Program-made: the position numbers and the translations under genes
Shown here: positions 44,701-56,946 of the stretch, piece after piece
How the letters are laid out: each line of letters opens with the position of its first letter
Numbering within the stretch: the first letter of the stretch is position 1
Notes under the pieces: generated by a model
Seen by the model: only the letters and a program-made list of their open reading frames with translations
Told to the model about the DNA's origin: nothing
Database searches by the model: none
Origin: Trebouxia sp. TZW2008
Lineage: Eukaryota; Chlorophyta; Trebouxiophyceae; Trebouxiales; Trebouxiaceae
Assembly (NCBI GenBank): GCA_002118135.1
Contig: BDIU01000316.1
Span: 1-64,000, forward strand
Length of the DNA stretch: 64,000 nucleotides
Reading direction: 5' to 3'

Positions 44701-47700
44701 CCTGGCCTCTGTCAGCTCAGTCTGTGTCTCATATACCTTACAACAATGTATGGGTTCGGTTCGTCAGGTCTGTGTCTCTTTTGCTTGCATCCGGTCTCAT
44801 TTTGATCAGGTGCAGTTCCTTTCTGTCCTCTGTCTCATGCGCCTGTGCAGCAAGCCAGAGCACTGAGCTTTCTGCGCAAACGCAATATGTCAGGTACGTT
44901 TGAGTGCAACTTGATGTGCTGTAAAATGATGCAGTAATTGAACAGCTGGCAATAATGATGCATGTAGTTGCATCTTGGCCAGCCTTCCCCATTCAATACT
45001 GTCAGTCCACACTGCATTCCATACATCCACGCAAGGAAACAAAAGGCCAAGCATTGGTACAGCAACTGTCCCATGAGTTGCTGTACCAATGCTTGGCAAA
45101 TTGAAGATCAATCTGCTAGGCCTGTCTGTGACTTGTACACCTGTAAAGCAGCTGAAGGAGCTGATATGACTGTCACACATGCATGGTCTTGAGGCTGTCT
45201 GCACAGCCCTTTATTTGCTACCTGTGCTTTTGGATCATGCATTTAAGAATGAATAGAAGCGCATGATGGAACTTCAACATAAATCTCCGTGCAGTTACTG
45301 TGCTGACTGTCATTGTGCATTCAAGCTATCTTCAAAGTTGATCAGGTCAGCAATCATGAGCAACACAGCACATTCAGTTAGCAGCAAGGGCAACACACGG
45401 ACCTGGGCTTTGAGAGTGGAGGCAGTCCTGAAGGCTGTCTTCAGCAGAGCTCTTGACTCTACCACATTGCGCAAGCCGTTCCAGCGGCGGGCATCAGCCG
45501 CTCCCCCTCCCTTGTTCTCCTCATCTGACTTGGCCTTCATCAGCTGCTGCTGAGTCAACAGAATCTGCAAGCAGTACACATGTGTCAGGGCTGACAGCAT
45601 AAACAGTGCCAAGGGCTATTGATCAGGAGTTTGTTGGATGTCAGAGCAATGTGAGGTCATATAAGAGCAATGCAAATAGAAGACTTGATTCAAGGATTTG
45701 TATGCAATGTAAAAAGAATGCACGCCAGCGTAATATCATTTTGTGTATGGAGTAAGCTGCAACTTAACAGCAATCTAGTCTTACAGGCTGCTGCAATGAC
45801 AGGAAACATGTCGTACAGAACACCCAAACACGCCATGTGATGACAAGACAGCAACAATTGAATCCATGTGACGCATGGTGTGCAAACTAGCTTTGGCAGC
45901 TGCACAACTGCTGAACAAAGAACACCACAGCTTGCACATGCCAATGGAATGAGAAGAATCAACGTATCTGTCAGAAGTCATAAGGGCGTTGTGCAACACC
46001 TGAGCAGAGTGAGCCTTGATCTGATCTTGGAGATTAGTCTTTTCGGTCTCCAGACCCTGTTCGCTGCCAGGAGGGGCAGGCATGGGGCTACTGAGGGCCA
46101 CCGCAGGGCTGCGCAAGCTCACCAGCTTCTTCTCCACTTCCTTCAGCTGCCGAGTAGCTTCAGACCGCAGTGCCTTTTCACCCTCGAGCACCCTTTGCAA
46201 ATCAAAGGACTGCAGCAGCATTTGCACACATCAGTTGCATTCAGCACAGCTGCACATGATCTCTTGGACTTTGCAAAACCTCAAGTGCATTTTTTGCAAG
46301 GCTCACGCTGACATCAGCAACCTGGCAACAGCTGAGTTTTCGGTTTCGACACATGCCACAGCAAGCTTAGATAGGCATGCACATTGGCACCAGTGAGCAT
46401 ACTCAGCTAGCTGTGAGCGCTTTTTGAGATCTGCACAAGGTGCGCACAGGCCAGCTTCATGAACAAATGATACACTAGGCTGTACCTGACAGCAGATATC
46501 CAGCTCTCTCTCAACCCAGTCACGCCTTGCCTTCTCATCGCGCAGCAGAGGTGCACCAGTGTTGGGCTGACACTCAACCAGGTTGTTGGGTTTGGCAGCA
46601 GCCTGTGCTTTGGCCTTACTATCCTCCCTGCCCTTGTGCACCTCTATCATCTCCTGAACACACATGTCATATTGCCAGCATGTTCAAAAGATGCCTTCAC
46701 TGAAACGTAAGGTGTAGTTGTCAGCACAACAGAGCTAGGGCCTGCACGCGACTTGAGTTGTCACAGTGCGCAAGCGGTTGGCAGCTTTCAATTGTCAGCA
46801 CAATAAAGTTGGGGCATGCATGTCCAATGTGCTGTCATGACGCATAAGTAGCTGGCACCTGGCAGCTGAATTATGCACAAGGCAACTTGGCAAACTCATG
46901 GGTTGATGTCCAGCCGCAAATGAGACACAAAGCCTGTGGGCGCTGTGGGTATGCTGCCAAAAGGAGCAGCTTACATGCAAGCGCTTGCGGGCTGCTTCAG
47001 CCTCCTCTGTCTTGCGCCGTAGCACCGCCTGTTGCTTTGCGTGCAAAGCCTCCAGCCGCTGCACCTGGGCTGCAGTCTTGCGACCCTGCACAGGGACAAA
47101 CATTCTCAGCAGTTGTCTGCAGCCAGCCCTAATTCCACTCGACTCACCAGCTGAGGAGCACAACTGCTTGTAAATCTGTTTCAAGAGGGACCAACAAGTA
47201 CTCTCAGACAGGCACAAGCTCAACAGCATGTGTGTAGGTGTCATTCAAAGCTGGAACAAAAGCATGCACAAAGGTTGCCTTGCTTGCTCTGTAAGCAGCA
47301 CATATATACAGCAGTATTTGTTGCTGAAGAGTGAGCAACACATTGCATTGGCAGACTGGTACAGGCTTTCGCCAGGTAGGTGAAGAATCTTGTACAAGCT
47401 GCTTAAGTCATGCTCCCTGGTTAGCAGCATGCACATCAATGAAGCCATGCCAAGGGGATCTGGGATACAGACAGACTTCAGAGGCGTGTCTGACCTGGCG
47501 TCTCAGCTGCATGACTTCCTTCTCACGCTCCTTGCGCCAGTCAGCAAAGTCCCTGGTGGACTTCTCCATCTGCCGCATCAAATTCACCTGCAAAGCAGCA
47601 ACCGCCCTGAGTGACCTTCATAGCCAATTGCACAGATGTAAGCAAGAAACCCATGTCATGCTGTGCAAGTGTATCTTGACCTTGTATAATCAATAGCACA

Positions 47701-50700
47701 GAGACAGTCAAATGCAGATACACAACCATGCAGACATGACCTTATGGTCGGTCACTGCATTTTGATTTTGTGCTTGCATAGGTGTATACTTGCCCCAAGT
47801 GCAATGCCTGAACAGATGCAGCAGTCTGATCACGTTTGGTGGCCTGCAGCTAGCTGACATGACATCAGAATGCTCTGCACACTGTGCACTAGCTGTGAGA
47901 TGCAAAGTGGCAATGCCCTGGTTTTGTCATCTGGCATTGCCACTTTGCACATCAGGCTATACCTTCTGCTGTTTGATGGAGAGGATGTCGCTGTTCAAGC
48001 GGGCACAAGTCTCCTCGCTGCGAGCTTTGAGGCGCTCAAGCTGGCAGAACTGCTTCTCTTTGCGGTGCAAATCCTTCATCTTGACATCCATCTCCTTCAG
48101 GCGCTCCTTGAACCGCTTCTCCAGCTTGCTGCGGTCCTGATCACTGTTGTGCTTGAGCGCTTGCAGTTTCTGCAGCATAAAGCAATGGGAGGCGTCTGCT
48201 GGTGCTACACAAAAAATGGACAGCTTGAGAGTCTGCCATGGTTGCAGGCAATGCATAGCTCTTGCCACAGATATGCATAAGCGATCCTTCATAGAACAAA
48301 GTTGTACTGAATGCATGAGAACATATTCTCCATGACATGTTGGTACGGCCCTGAGCAACTGATCTGTTAGAGCCTTCTACCATGTGATGGGGAACCCTGA
48401 CCAATGCAGCAGCAGACATGCACTGTAGCACAGGTTGACCTGTGCTCAAGCAGCCTCAAATTGACAGTGCAGAGACGTCTGATGGCTAACTCACCTGCAG
48501 AAGGCGGGTCCTGTCAGCTTGCAGCACATCTCTTTCTCCAGCCAGGTCCATCAGCACACGGTCGTAGTGCTGCTTGAGGGCAGACACCTGACCAGTGCCA
48601 CTGACAACGCGCTGCATCTGGGCTTCCTTGGCCTCCAAAGCATGCTGCAGTTTGTCCATCTCGCTCTGAAACCGCTGCTGCTCCACCCTGTTGCAGGCAG
48701 AGCCGATTTGTAAGGCCAAGGTTGCAGACAACATTGTTGGCACTTCTGATCTCGCAAGATCAGCTGCAACAGCACAAGGTGAGTGCATCTGTCATACTGC
48801 ATGCTGCACTCTGTCATTTGCTGCAAACTGTCGCATTGTGAAGCTCAATATTCCATGCTTTTCTTGTGTATGACTGCAGGATGGCTGATGGCAGGTGGTG
48901 CTGTGGTCCTGAAAGATCTTTTGAGCTTGCCTGAGCTGCTGCAGTCCTATGAGATCTGTTGACTGCACTTGTGGTGCTGAGTCCTAGCTGAGGAAGCCTA
49001 AAAGATTGTGTTGAGCTCACCTGTGGGCGTGCTCCTCAGCAGCAAACTCTTCATCTTCTGCCAGCTCAGCTTCCACACCAGCATCTCTGTTGTCATCGCT
49101 GCTGAAAGCGTCCAGTAGCAGGCCGCTGGGTAGGCGGCCTGAGGCTTGCAGGGAGGAGGGCAGGGGCGAGGCTGGCAGGTGCATGGAGTTGCGCCGCTGG
49201 TTCACCATGAAAGCACCAGAGGCACGGTTTACCTGCAGGATCATACAGCAATTCGTCATCAAACTGGCTCATAAAGGCGTCAGAGGCGCATTTCACGTGC
49301 AAGATTGTGCAGCTATGTTGACGCAGCAGGCTTGGTTTGGGCAGCATAACGTCAGTATGGTGCCATATGCTACCCGCCATATCATGTATGACATGTTATG
49401 ACTGCCCTGACACCAGTCAAAAGCGTGGACCCAAAAGGTGCTGTTGAAAGCTGACAGCATAGACCAGCGCTCACCCAGCATATCTTGTGTGCCAGCTAGG
49501 CAATGGCAGCAATACTGTTCAGCATTCAATCAGCATGTATGCCCGTCGCAGCCATCTGTAGGATCATGATTGTTCACAGCTTGCAAGGCCTGAGCCCATG
49601 AGCATGTGTCTCAGACTCTGCTGTCACACACAGGCCCAGCTGAGGCGTTGCCTGACATGGGCCCGATCAAGCACCCAGCTGGGCCTGTGCTTGACAGCAG
49701 CACTTGAGCCACATGTTCTTGGAGATGCTTTCATTCAGACACCAGAGGTCTGATGGAACAACTTGCCTCGCCAGCAGCCAATTGAACCACTGAGAAAGCC
49801 ATAACATGCATGTGAGACACGGCAGCGTCACGCAATTCTGCGCTTTTCTATGCCAGCATCACAAGCCTATTGACGAGTGAACAACTGGTACCTGCTTGAG
49901 GCGCTTGACCTCCTTCTCCAGCGATGCTATCCGGTTCAGATGACCAGTGAGCACGGTGACATCTGGCTCATCTGTGGCAGCTTGACTGCTGCCTGGCTCA
50001 TCAGATATTGTACCTTGCCTAGCGGCAATCTGCTCTAGCTTCATGGCATTGCGGTCACGCTGTGCCTGAGTCTGTATGAGCTGCTCACTGGTGTTGACAA
50101 GCTCTTGCTTGACATCGTCCTGCATAGACATGAAAACTCAGCTCATCACTCATGTGACACCGGAAACCATAGCCATGTGGCTTGCAGGAGACCTGAAAGC
50201 ACCAAATCATGCTGGGGGGGTTGCTCAACCAAGTACATGCATTTCGGCTGGCCTATGACTCCTGTTTACTCCAACTTATAGTGTCTGCCAGAAGCGTTCA
50301 CAAACAAGGTTGGACTGCAAGGTACTGCAGCATGCTGCCAATGCAACTAATTTATGATCCCACAGGTAACTCACACTTATTGGAATAAGCAAAGGAGCAT
50401 ACCAGCTCCACACGCAGCCCAGCGTTCTGCAGGTCCAGCATAGAGTTTTGCTGCTGCAGCTCTTCCAAGGCTAGCGCCATGATACTGTCTGAGCCAGACG
50501 CCTGAGTGCTGTCCCAGTCCACATTGCTGTCATTTCTGCCAGTCAGTCTGCGCTTTAGGGAACCAATCTCTGCCCTTGCTGCCGAGAGTTGCTGCCTGAG
50601 CTGGGAAATCTGAGCAGCATTGGGGTCACGGTTCACTACTGGCTTGTTGCGGATGTTTCTGGCTCGATTGGCATAGCGCAGCGTGTTCAAAGTCTCTTCA

Positions 50701-52264
50701 TAGTTGATGTCAGCAGGGCTGACACAGGCAATCATGCAGGTCCTGCTGTTGCCACCCAGCGAGTCTTGCAGCATGCGTGTGAGTTTGCTGTCCCTGTATG
50801 GCACATGAGGCTTGCCCTCGCTCAGAGCGCAGATGACATTGCCTAGTGCTAGCAGTCCCTTGTTGATGTTGATGCCCTCTGCTAGACGCTGGCCTTCAGC
50901 TTTGGTGCGCTTGACACGCTCACTACCAGCTAGGTCAACCAGGTGCATCTTGGCACATAGGTAGTCATCAACAACCTCCTCGTCATTGTCACTGCCGTCA
51001 GTCTCATCATTGTCTTCCTCGCTGTCTGCTGTCTGTCTAGTGGCTTGTGCTGCAGGCAGTTGGCGACGCTGCTCAACAGTGATGGTGAATATCGCATGTG
51101 ATCTGCTGCTGCGCTTGTTCATGCCTGTAGTGGCTGTGGCACGCAGCAAGGTGCCTTGCTCAAGTATGGCTGCCATTTCAGCTTTGCTGGGCACTTCCTT
51201 TTCTGTTGCTCCAGCCAGGCACACACCGCCTCCGAGAACCTCTCGAATGTGAACTGACTGCTGACTGCCGCTGACAACAAGCAAATCTCGTATGTCCTCC
51301 TGCATGAAGGCATTCAGGGGTGATGCAGATGCATGATGGGTCTGAGCGGCAGAATTTCGAGCTGGCATCAAACACTTGTGCAAGGTTCAGTCACAAAGAG
51401 GGCATGCTGACCAGCGACCAACGCAGTGTCAGCAGTTGGGTTAGTTTCAGCGCTGAATTCAATGTCAAAGCTGTGGGAGAAAAGGAATTTGCACCTTGTG
51501 GATTTCCACAAAGCCAACCCTGACAGTGTATTCCGCATCTTTGCTTGAGCTGATGCGCTGGAAAATGCTGTCCATGACTTTTGGGATGACCCCTTGGGTA
51601 TTGCCCCCAGGCGTGAATGCACTACCCATGGTGTATGTCTTGCCAGAGCCAGTCTGTCCATATGCAAACACTGCACGAACACGTACGCTTGCGCGACTAT
51701 CCATACAGAAACTTGTTGTCCCAACTTGCAAGGTTGGCCGGGTCAGGAGTTTATTGCGTGACTCTGAGCACGTCAATGGGCCTGTGTGCTTGTCATGCAG
51801 CTGCCAATCATGAAGACTGGATGTAACGCATTTGCAAAGCTGTTTCAAGCAGGCATGGCACCATTTCATGCTTGCATGTACCCATTTGCGGGTCAATTTG
51901 CGGCTGCTACCTGTGGCATTGTATCCCTTGAAAAGGCCATTTACCAGTGGCTCTACACAGCTACCATATAGCAGATCAGGAGACGTGCTTTCCGCTCCAA
52001 AAACATGATCGTATGTGAAGCTGTGAGCCCCAGTGACGACCTGCTAGTCATGTTAGTATGTAGCTCACTAAGTATTTTGAACGCATGTGAAGCTACCGGA
52101 AGATCTGTTCTGCACACCTGCGGTTGCTGAGGCGTTGTCGTCAGCAACGAATCGCATCCCTCAAGCACTTCGCTGTCAATCAAAGGTCGGACATGCACAG
52201 CAACGCAGACAGAGCACTCGTCCGACTCGTGCTCTGCTGCCACAGCAGGCAAAGCCTCAGCCAT
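38706..52264 (-). CDS. Kinesin-4 family motor (FRA1/KIF4-like)
   Basis: Microtubule motor. Exons (minus): 52264-52118, 52040-51911, 51670-51495, 51299-50403, 50119-49892, 49232-49021, 48687-48495, 48169-47963, 47587-47495, 47085-46975, 46653-46486, 46209-46000, 45564-45403, 44382-44191, 43578-43360, 42401-42183, 41275-41055, 40321-40164, 39733-39405, 39095-38706; 4662 nt, 1553 aa, in frame. N-terminal motor: [16 protein letters not shown] (P-loop 97-104), [11 protein letters not shown] (switch I), [20 protein letters not shown] (switch II), [31 protein letters not shown]. An acidic insert ([20 protein letters not shown]) precedes the LCAK strand, as in kinesin-4. Long coiled coils span about 450-1000. 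An acidic/basic segment ([10 protein letters not shown], then WRPRRPRRN) and a low-complexity tail end the protein. FRA1/KIF4 kinship rests on motor motifs; the tail is unassigned. Confidence 0.9.
41290..41420 (-). repeat. Acceptor-side copy of the kinesin exon at 41055-41275
   Basis: CTCCTCACTCTGAGCCCGTA followed by CCACCTCCTGCA recurs at 41378-41410, 5' of the true acceptor (CCACCTCCTGCA at about 41269). The [11 protein letters not shown] exon start is therefore duplicated. The copy also carries CACCGTGAG(T/C)TTGTGGGC(G/A)GGGT, shared with the exon interior. Confidence 0.75.
41463..41612. repeat. 30-bp minisatellite, 5 copies (kinesin intron)
   Basis: Unit AAGTGGTACTCTGAGGTCTG plus CAACCTGTCA, repeated five times head to tail with 0-3 changes per unit. 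It sits in the intron 5' of exon 41055-41275. There are no spacers, so this is not a CRISPR. Confidence 0.95.
42480..42600 (-). repeat. Acceptor-side copy of the kinesin exon at 42183-42401
   Basis: Repeats TCTTCTTGAAGCAT, the GACTCTGCAAGTCAA acceptor and the acidic-segment start, with changes. It lies about 190 bp 5' of the real exon. Confidence 0.75.
42934..43026. repeat. 15-bp minisatellite, about 6 copies (kinesin intron)
   Basis: Unit GCAGCTGTACGCTAA, with T/C variation at one site, repeated head to tail. Open frames over it are repeat artefacts. Confidence 0.93.
44400..44740 (-). repeat. Two acceptor-side copies of the kinesin coiled-coil exon (44191-44382)
   Basis: Copies at about 44430-44555 and 44600-44737 both re-encode [22 protein letters not shown] sequence and AEAAKRQAA. 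They sit 5' of the exon that has intact acceptor, donor and phase. The copy nearest the real exon has a TGA early on (TGACTGAGCTG); the far copy is open. Either could in principle be an alternative exon, but neither has a convincing donor. Confidence 0.8.
45046..45097. repeat. Perfect 22-bp hairpin with 8-base loop (kinesin intron)
   Basis: GCCAAGCATTGGTACAGCAA plus CT (45046-45067) is followed by GTCCCATG and then the exact reverse complement (45076-45097). Confidence 0.9.
47901..47949. repeat. Perfect 17-bp hairpin (kinesin intron)
   Basis: TGCAAAGTGGCAATGCC and its exact reverse complement are separated by 15 bases. Confidence 0.88.
49255..49310 (-). repeat. Acceptor-side copy of the kinesin exon at 49021-49232
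   Basis: GGCTCATAAAGGCGTCAGAG, then GCGCATTTCACGTGCAAGAT, parallels the real exon start and acceptor (ATGAAAGCACCAGAGGCACG, then GTTTACCTGCAGGAT). It lies 70 bp 5' of it. Confidence 0.6.
49619..49700. repeat. Near-perfect 23-bp hairpin (kinesin intron)
   Basis: GCTGTCACACACAGGCCCAG plus CTG pairs with CAGCTGGGCCTGTGCTTGAC plus AGC with two mismatches and a roughly 30-base loop. The loop itself contains CTGACATGGGCCCGATC. Confidence 0.75.
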
Positions 52265-52618
52265 TTTGAACTGAGGCTTGGCAGGTCGCAATCACATCGC
52301 GTTCAGGTTCACGGGCATCGCAACGCTTAGCATACCATGTCATCCATCATAAATCGCTTATAAGACACATTCCAACAGCTCTCTGCGCCATTCAACGCGC
52401 CAAAATAGCTCTCAACTCATTGCAAGTTCGTATGAGTCAGGAGTGCATGCTTTGCAAAATTTGCATGCTGCGCAGTCTCTCCCTCTTTCTCGACATCAAC
52501 GCGCTGACGAACGTGCAAGATTGCATACAATGAAGCTCATCGAATTGCAAACAGTGCTGTGATCACCATTGTGATGGCTTCCTGCTGACAGAGCAGTGAT
52601 CTGCCGAAGTACAACCCA
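52265..52618. promoter_or_regulatory. 354-bp bidirectional promoter (kinesin-4 / SMYD-like)
   Basis: The two start codons face away from each other across this spacer, so both promoters and leaders must fit in it. I see no clear TATA box. Short CT- and CG-containing tracts lie near 52480-52510. Confidence 0.6.
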
Positions 52619-55434
52619 ATGCCGGTTGAGGTTTTAGCAGAGTCGGCAAACGAGGTTGCTTCAGAACCAACGCCCGTCATTTCAGATGCTGCGAGCGGCT
52701 CAAAAGCTGCGAAAACCAAGAAGAAAGCCAAGAAGGTCTGATTTAACGTGCTGTCCTTCACAAGCAAGAAGCAAAGCAGCCACAGCAGTTCCACTAGTGC
52801 GCTGCACGCTGACATGCCAGTCCTGTAGCATCAATATGTGATACGCAGGCAAAGAAGGCTTTCATACCATTACCTACACTTGAAGCCAAAGAGCACAAGC
52901 TGCCCTGGCACTTAGCCTTCTCTCAGAAACTAGGACGCCATGCAGTTGCCAGCCAGGACATAGCTGCTGGACAGTGTGTGCTGGCAGAGGCAGCAGTCAG
53001 TGCAGTGCCAGAGCAGCATTCCACACAACAGACATGCCATATGTGTCTTGCTCCACTGCCAGAAGGGCCAGCTGAGCTTCAGCAGGCTAAGGGTGTGATT
53101 GTGGACAAAGTGTCTGGACATTACAAGCGATACTGTTGTAGAGCGTGCTATGATGCTGACACTGCGCGCGTCACCACTGGAACAGTCCATGCAGCCATCC
53201 CACAGATAGCAACCTCAACAGCATGTGATGCCACCTTGCTGCATCTCATCTTGGAGCTTGATGCCCATAGGCATCTTGACAAGCAAACACAGCCAGTCAA
53301 TGACACAGCTGCCAATCAGCCAAACGGCACAGCTGACAATCAGCAGGATGCCAACGATGTTACGCTGAGCGTAATCAGGTGCACTCTTGCAGATGTTGAG
53401 GCACTCTTGTCGCCATGGGACAGAAACACAAAAGCTTGGCAGGAAGCTCTCACAGCAGGTGGGCATATATCAGATGCCAGCTGTATACGGGCTTGCATGA
53501 CATACGCAAAAACAATCATCTGACATGCAGCCTCAATGCAAGTGCAATATACAAGGCATATGTTACTGCAACACCATAAGCTCTGGTCCACAGCTCAACA
53601 ATTCGTACTACAGGTTCCTGTCGGATGTGAATACAGCACTGTCGTCGTTACTGACAAAACACGCGTTTTGCAGGCTGTACAGCCCTACAGGATGCAATCT
53701 TGAGGGCTAAAACCTACGAGCCTGGGACCGTCCAGCAGCTGCAGTTCTTGGCTGCCTGCATCAACGCCAATGCTCATGCGACTGGTCATCTTGATGACAC
53801 CAATTCAGACACTGGGCTTGGCATGTACCCAGTGCTGTCTATGTTCAACCACTCGTGCAGCCCCAATCTAGCACACTCTAGTGAAGGTGAAACAAATGCA
53901 GCACATTCAATTGCATATGCTTTGCAACAACATGGCGTTTGTTCATGCTTGACGTGGCCTTGCTGTGATGCCTGTGTCATATCCAGCATAAGTTGCAATG
54001 CATATTGCTGTGTTATGTATATATGCACAAGCCTCACTTGTGTAAGCACCTTGGTAAGGAAGACTTTGGGTTACAGGAACTGTACAATATGTTTACGCTG
54101 TCCGCAACATCAAGAAGGGTGAGCAGCTGTGTGTGCATTACACCAACTTGCATGAGCCCAGAAGGGTACGGCAGGAGCTGCTGCTGCAAGCCAGGTTCTT
54201 CAGCTGCGCTTGTGAGCGTTGCTCTGTGCCTATTGAGCAGTCAGTTGACCGTTTTCTGGAGGTGAGTGCTTTCGTTGACAACCCTGCTGCAGCCTTCTCT
54301 CAAAGGCTCTTATAAGACTGTGTCAAACTGGTATCATTGCTTTGTTTTGCTGAGCAAGCAACAGCTGTGAATGTCACAGCAGACAAGTTGAGCTGCTGTT
54401 GCGCTTTGTGCATGGCATTTGTTTGTCTGCAGTAGGTGATGTGTGCAATAGCAGTCATGACAGAGAAGTCACACAAAGCCATTCACAGTCCGTCCCAAGT
54501 CGCTCGTGTGCTTTATGACGTCGCGTCGTGCAATGCCTGTAGCTTCAAGACATCACTGTCAAGTTGCATGCTTACAGGGCATCAGCTGCAGCAGACCCCA
54601 ATGTCAAGAGGTTTTGCTCAAACACAACCAAGACACAGACCCTGATGTGTGGAAATGCGTGGGATGTGGCATCACACAAGCTGCTAGCAATGCTGAGGGG
54701 ACAGGCCCCATGGATATAGAGCGACAAGCTGACACGCTGTACACCCAAGCTGCCATTGCTCTGCAACAACAGGTATATCCCCTGCAAGTTGGATTTGCAG
54801 TGCAAACTGCGCTGCTGTAATGATGTGCGGTGTGTACAGTCACAGGTGCAGAAGCTTGTACTAGTCAACTGTGTGACAGGTGGCCACTTCATTGTGCTGT
54901 CTGTAATAGTTAGCAGTACAATTTGTCAGGCTGTAGCCTGAAATTTTTTGCAGCCTTCTTACCATTGCAATTGTCTCTGTTGGGCTAATGAAAATCCTTT
55001 GAGTGCTGAAGCAATATATTGATGCCCTTTAGGGCAGTGCAGCAGCCCGACATGCATTTGAAGAACTACTCCAACAATGCTCAGGAGCTGGCAAGCTGCA
55101 CCCCATGCATGTGAGGATCATAGACAGCTACATGCCGCTCTCAAACGGCTGCCGCAGAACAGGCGACATTATTGGGGCCATCAAAAATGTCACTGCGGTG
55201 GTGACAGCCATGGAGTTTTACTACCCTTTTCCATGCATTGAAGTCACAAACCTATGCAAGTATTTGATAGAGCTCCATCTGGAGTGGGCAGATGGTGCAG
55301 CATCTCAAAAACTTGCTGCACGTCCAAAGAAGCAAGCCAAGGAGATGTACCGCAAATATGATGCTTTGCGGTCAATTTGTCAACAACAGAGATGCATTGA
55401 CGACAGTCTTGCAGCAAAATTGAAAAGGTTGTGA
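52619..55434 (+). CDS. SMYD-type SET-domain lysine methyltransferase
   Basis: Predicted S-adenosylmethionine-dependent protein lysine methyltransferase. Exons: 52619-52735, 52849-53458, 53674-53886, 54077-54261, 54578-54772, 55033-55434; 1722 nt, 573 aa, fully in frame. Order: Lys-rich start (AKTKKKAKKAKK), SET N-part (GRHAVASQDIAAGQCVLAEA), an embedded Cys-rich, MYND-like insert (CHMCLAPLPEG, then RYCCRACYDAD, incomplete compared with a full MYND), SET core with MFNHSCSPNLAHS (about 298-310) and VRNIKKGEQLCVHYTNLHEP, post-SET FSCACERC. A further Cys set (CSRPQC ... WKCVGCG) and a C-terminal helical domain follow, as in SMYD/ASHR1 proteins. Substrate unknown. It shares a promoter with the kinesin gene. 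Confidence 0.88.
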
Positions 55435-56019
55435 TATCTGCTGACACCTGCCAATTAGGCGTACCTCGCTGCTGATTGTGTGTTCTCAGTGACAAACTTG
55501 GAAACTCTGCCACAGTGCATATCATTGTAGTACGTATCATGTCGAGTCAAGTGGCCGCCACAGACATGCAGAGACAGTACACAAAAAGCATGTTCACACG
55601 ACAACCCCTACAGTCTATTGTTCCAGAGGACAGTGTTTTCCAATGGTGTACATTATCTGTTACGTGCTGACAATTTATTAGTATTATGGTGTGTTGATGC
55701 AGGATGCGCGCCCTTGCCGGTAATAAACATATCTGTAAACTTGATTCAGCTGTGCCCCGTCCCTAAAGTTGGAGGTCTGAGGGTCTTTAAAGATCAGCAG
55801 ATCTAGGGCTCTCCACAGATCCGCAAGCACCGCTGCAGAAGCCAACTTTCACCTGAACCGAGAGAACAGGTGTTTCGGGTGACTTTGATGCTTGCTGTCG
55901 CAAAAGAGAGATCCACACTACTCTTCGCTCGGTGTAGCACGAGCGCACAAAACCCCGGCAATAAGACAGCGTCCAGGTGAAGCCGTTTTACAGCAGCAAA
56001 TCAAAGTTTTCGCAAGCAA
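55435..56019. other. Intergenic, nothing recognised
   Basis: 3' flank of the SMYD-like gene. No coding frame with a motif. The last part may be extra sequence of the dispersed element that copy A lacks. Confidence 0.4.
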
Positions 56020-56430
56020 CCTCGCAGAACCTAGGGCTTAGGCGTGACCCATACTCGCCCTGCCCTCGTTGGTGAGGCTCAGTATATAGAGGTGTTCTGC
56101 CAGGTTTGCCATTTACCTTTCTGTGCAATGCAGGGTGTCAGCAAAATGAAGCTCAGGTTTTGAGTCAAGTTCGATCTGAGGACCTGCGACAGTGGGAACA
56201 CAACACTGATCACGTACCTGATCAGTGGTTCTGGCAGCGATTCTGCTCGGGGCGTGTCTTCCGACACAATCTTAACCGTAGCAGGTCGCTGCGAAGGGGC
56301 CTAAGACCAGGCCTGTCGCGGTGAACCTCGATGGGCTAGGCCCTTCCGGGACAAGACCTGACCCGACCCGACCCGACCAAGGGGCTCGTGTCAATTCAAC
56401 ACGCCCAATTCGGAATACAACTCGTTTACA
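56020..56430 (-). mobile_element. Dispersed repeat, copy B (uninterrupted)
   Basis: Reverse-complement counterpart of 3409-3912. It lacks the inner roughly 160-bp insertion, so it shows the pre-insertion state. It includes (CCCGA)n-like GACCCGACCCGACC at 56350-56375. Confidence 0.75.
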
Positions 56431-56946
56431 AAAACAAAATCCACCCTCAATGTCTGACTTGCATACTGTAACATGCGACGTTAGAATCGATATCCCGATA
56501 ATCAATTTGCTTGCAGCTGCAGGCATCAGATGATGGTTGCGTTTGAATCGATGCAATTGATCCACAACATAATGCACGATGCAACATTTCTGCATTAATA
56601 ATTATTGATTAATACTGTTACAAAACGACACGCAACCGGTTGATGTCACTCGGCTAGATTCACTAGCATATGTGCAACCCTTTTACAAACACGCATGTTT
56701 GGCATCATGATGAAGGTTACTGGTCAGTCCTCCTGATACTGAGTTGGTGATGTGAAGCGAACTCCCCAAATTGCACCTGCGGGTCAGTGTACTTCAGCCC
56801 ATGCAAACCCCATGTGGGGAAAGCCCCACGCTAAACTTTAATATGGTGCAGCAAGCACTTTGGGGGACTCACTTATGCTGGACAGACACAGCAGTCGACC
56901 ATGAACCCAATGTCCAAGAAAGACAGGCCGAACGCGTGCGGGATGC
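56431..56946. promoter_or_regulatory. 5' flank of the DnaJ gene
   Basis: AT-richer stretch (56500-56680) followed by the putative leader of the DnaJ gene. No other gene and no defined element seen. Confidence 0.4.
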
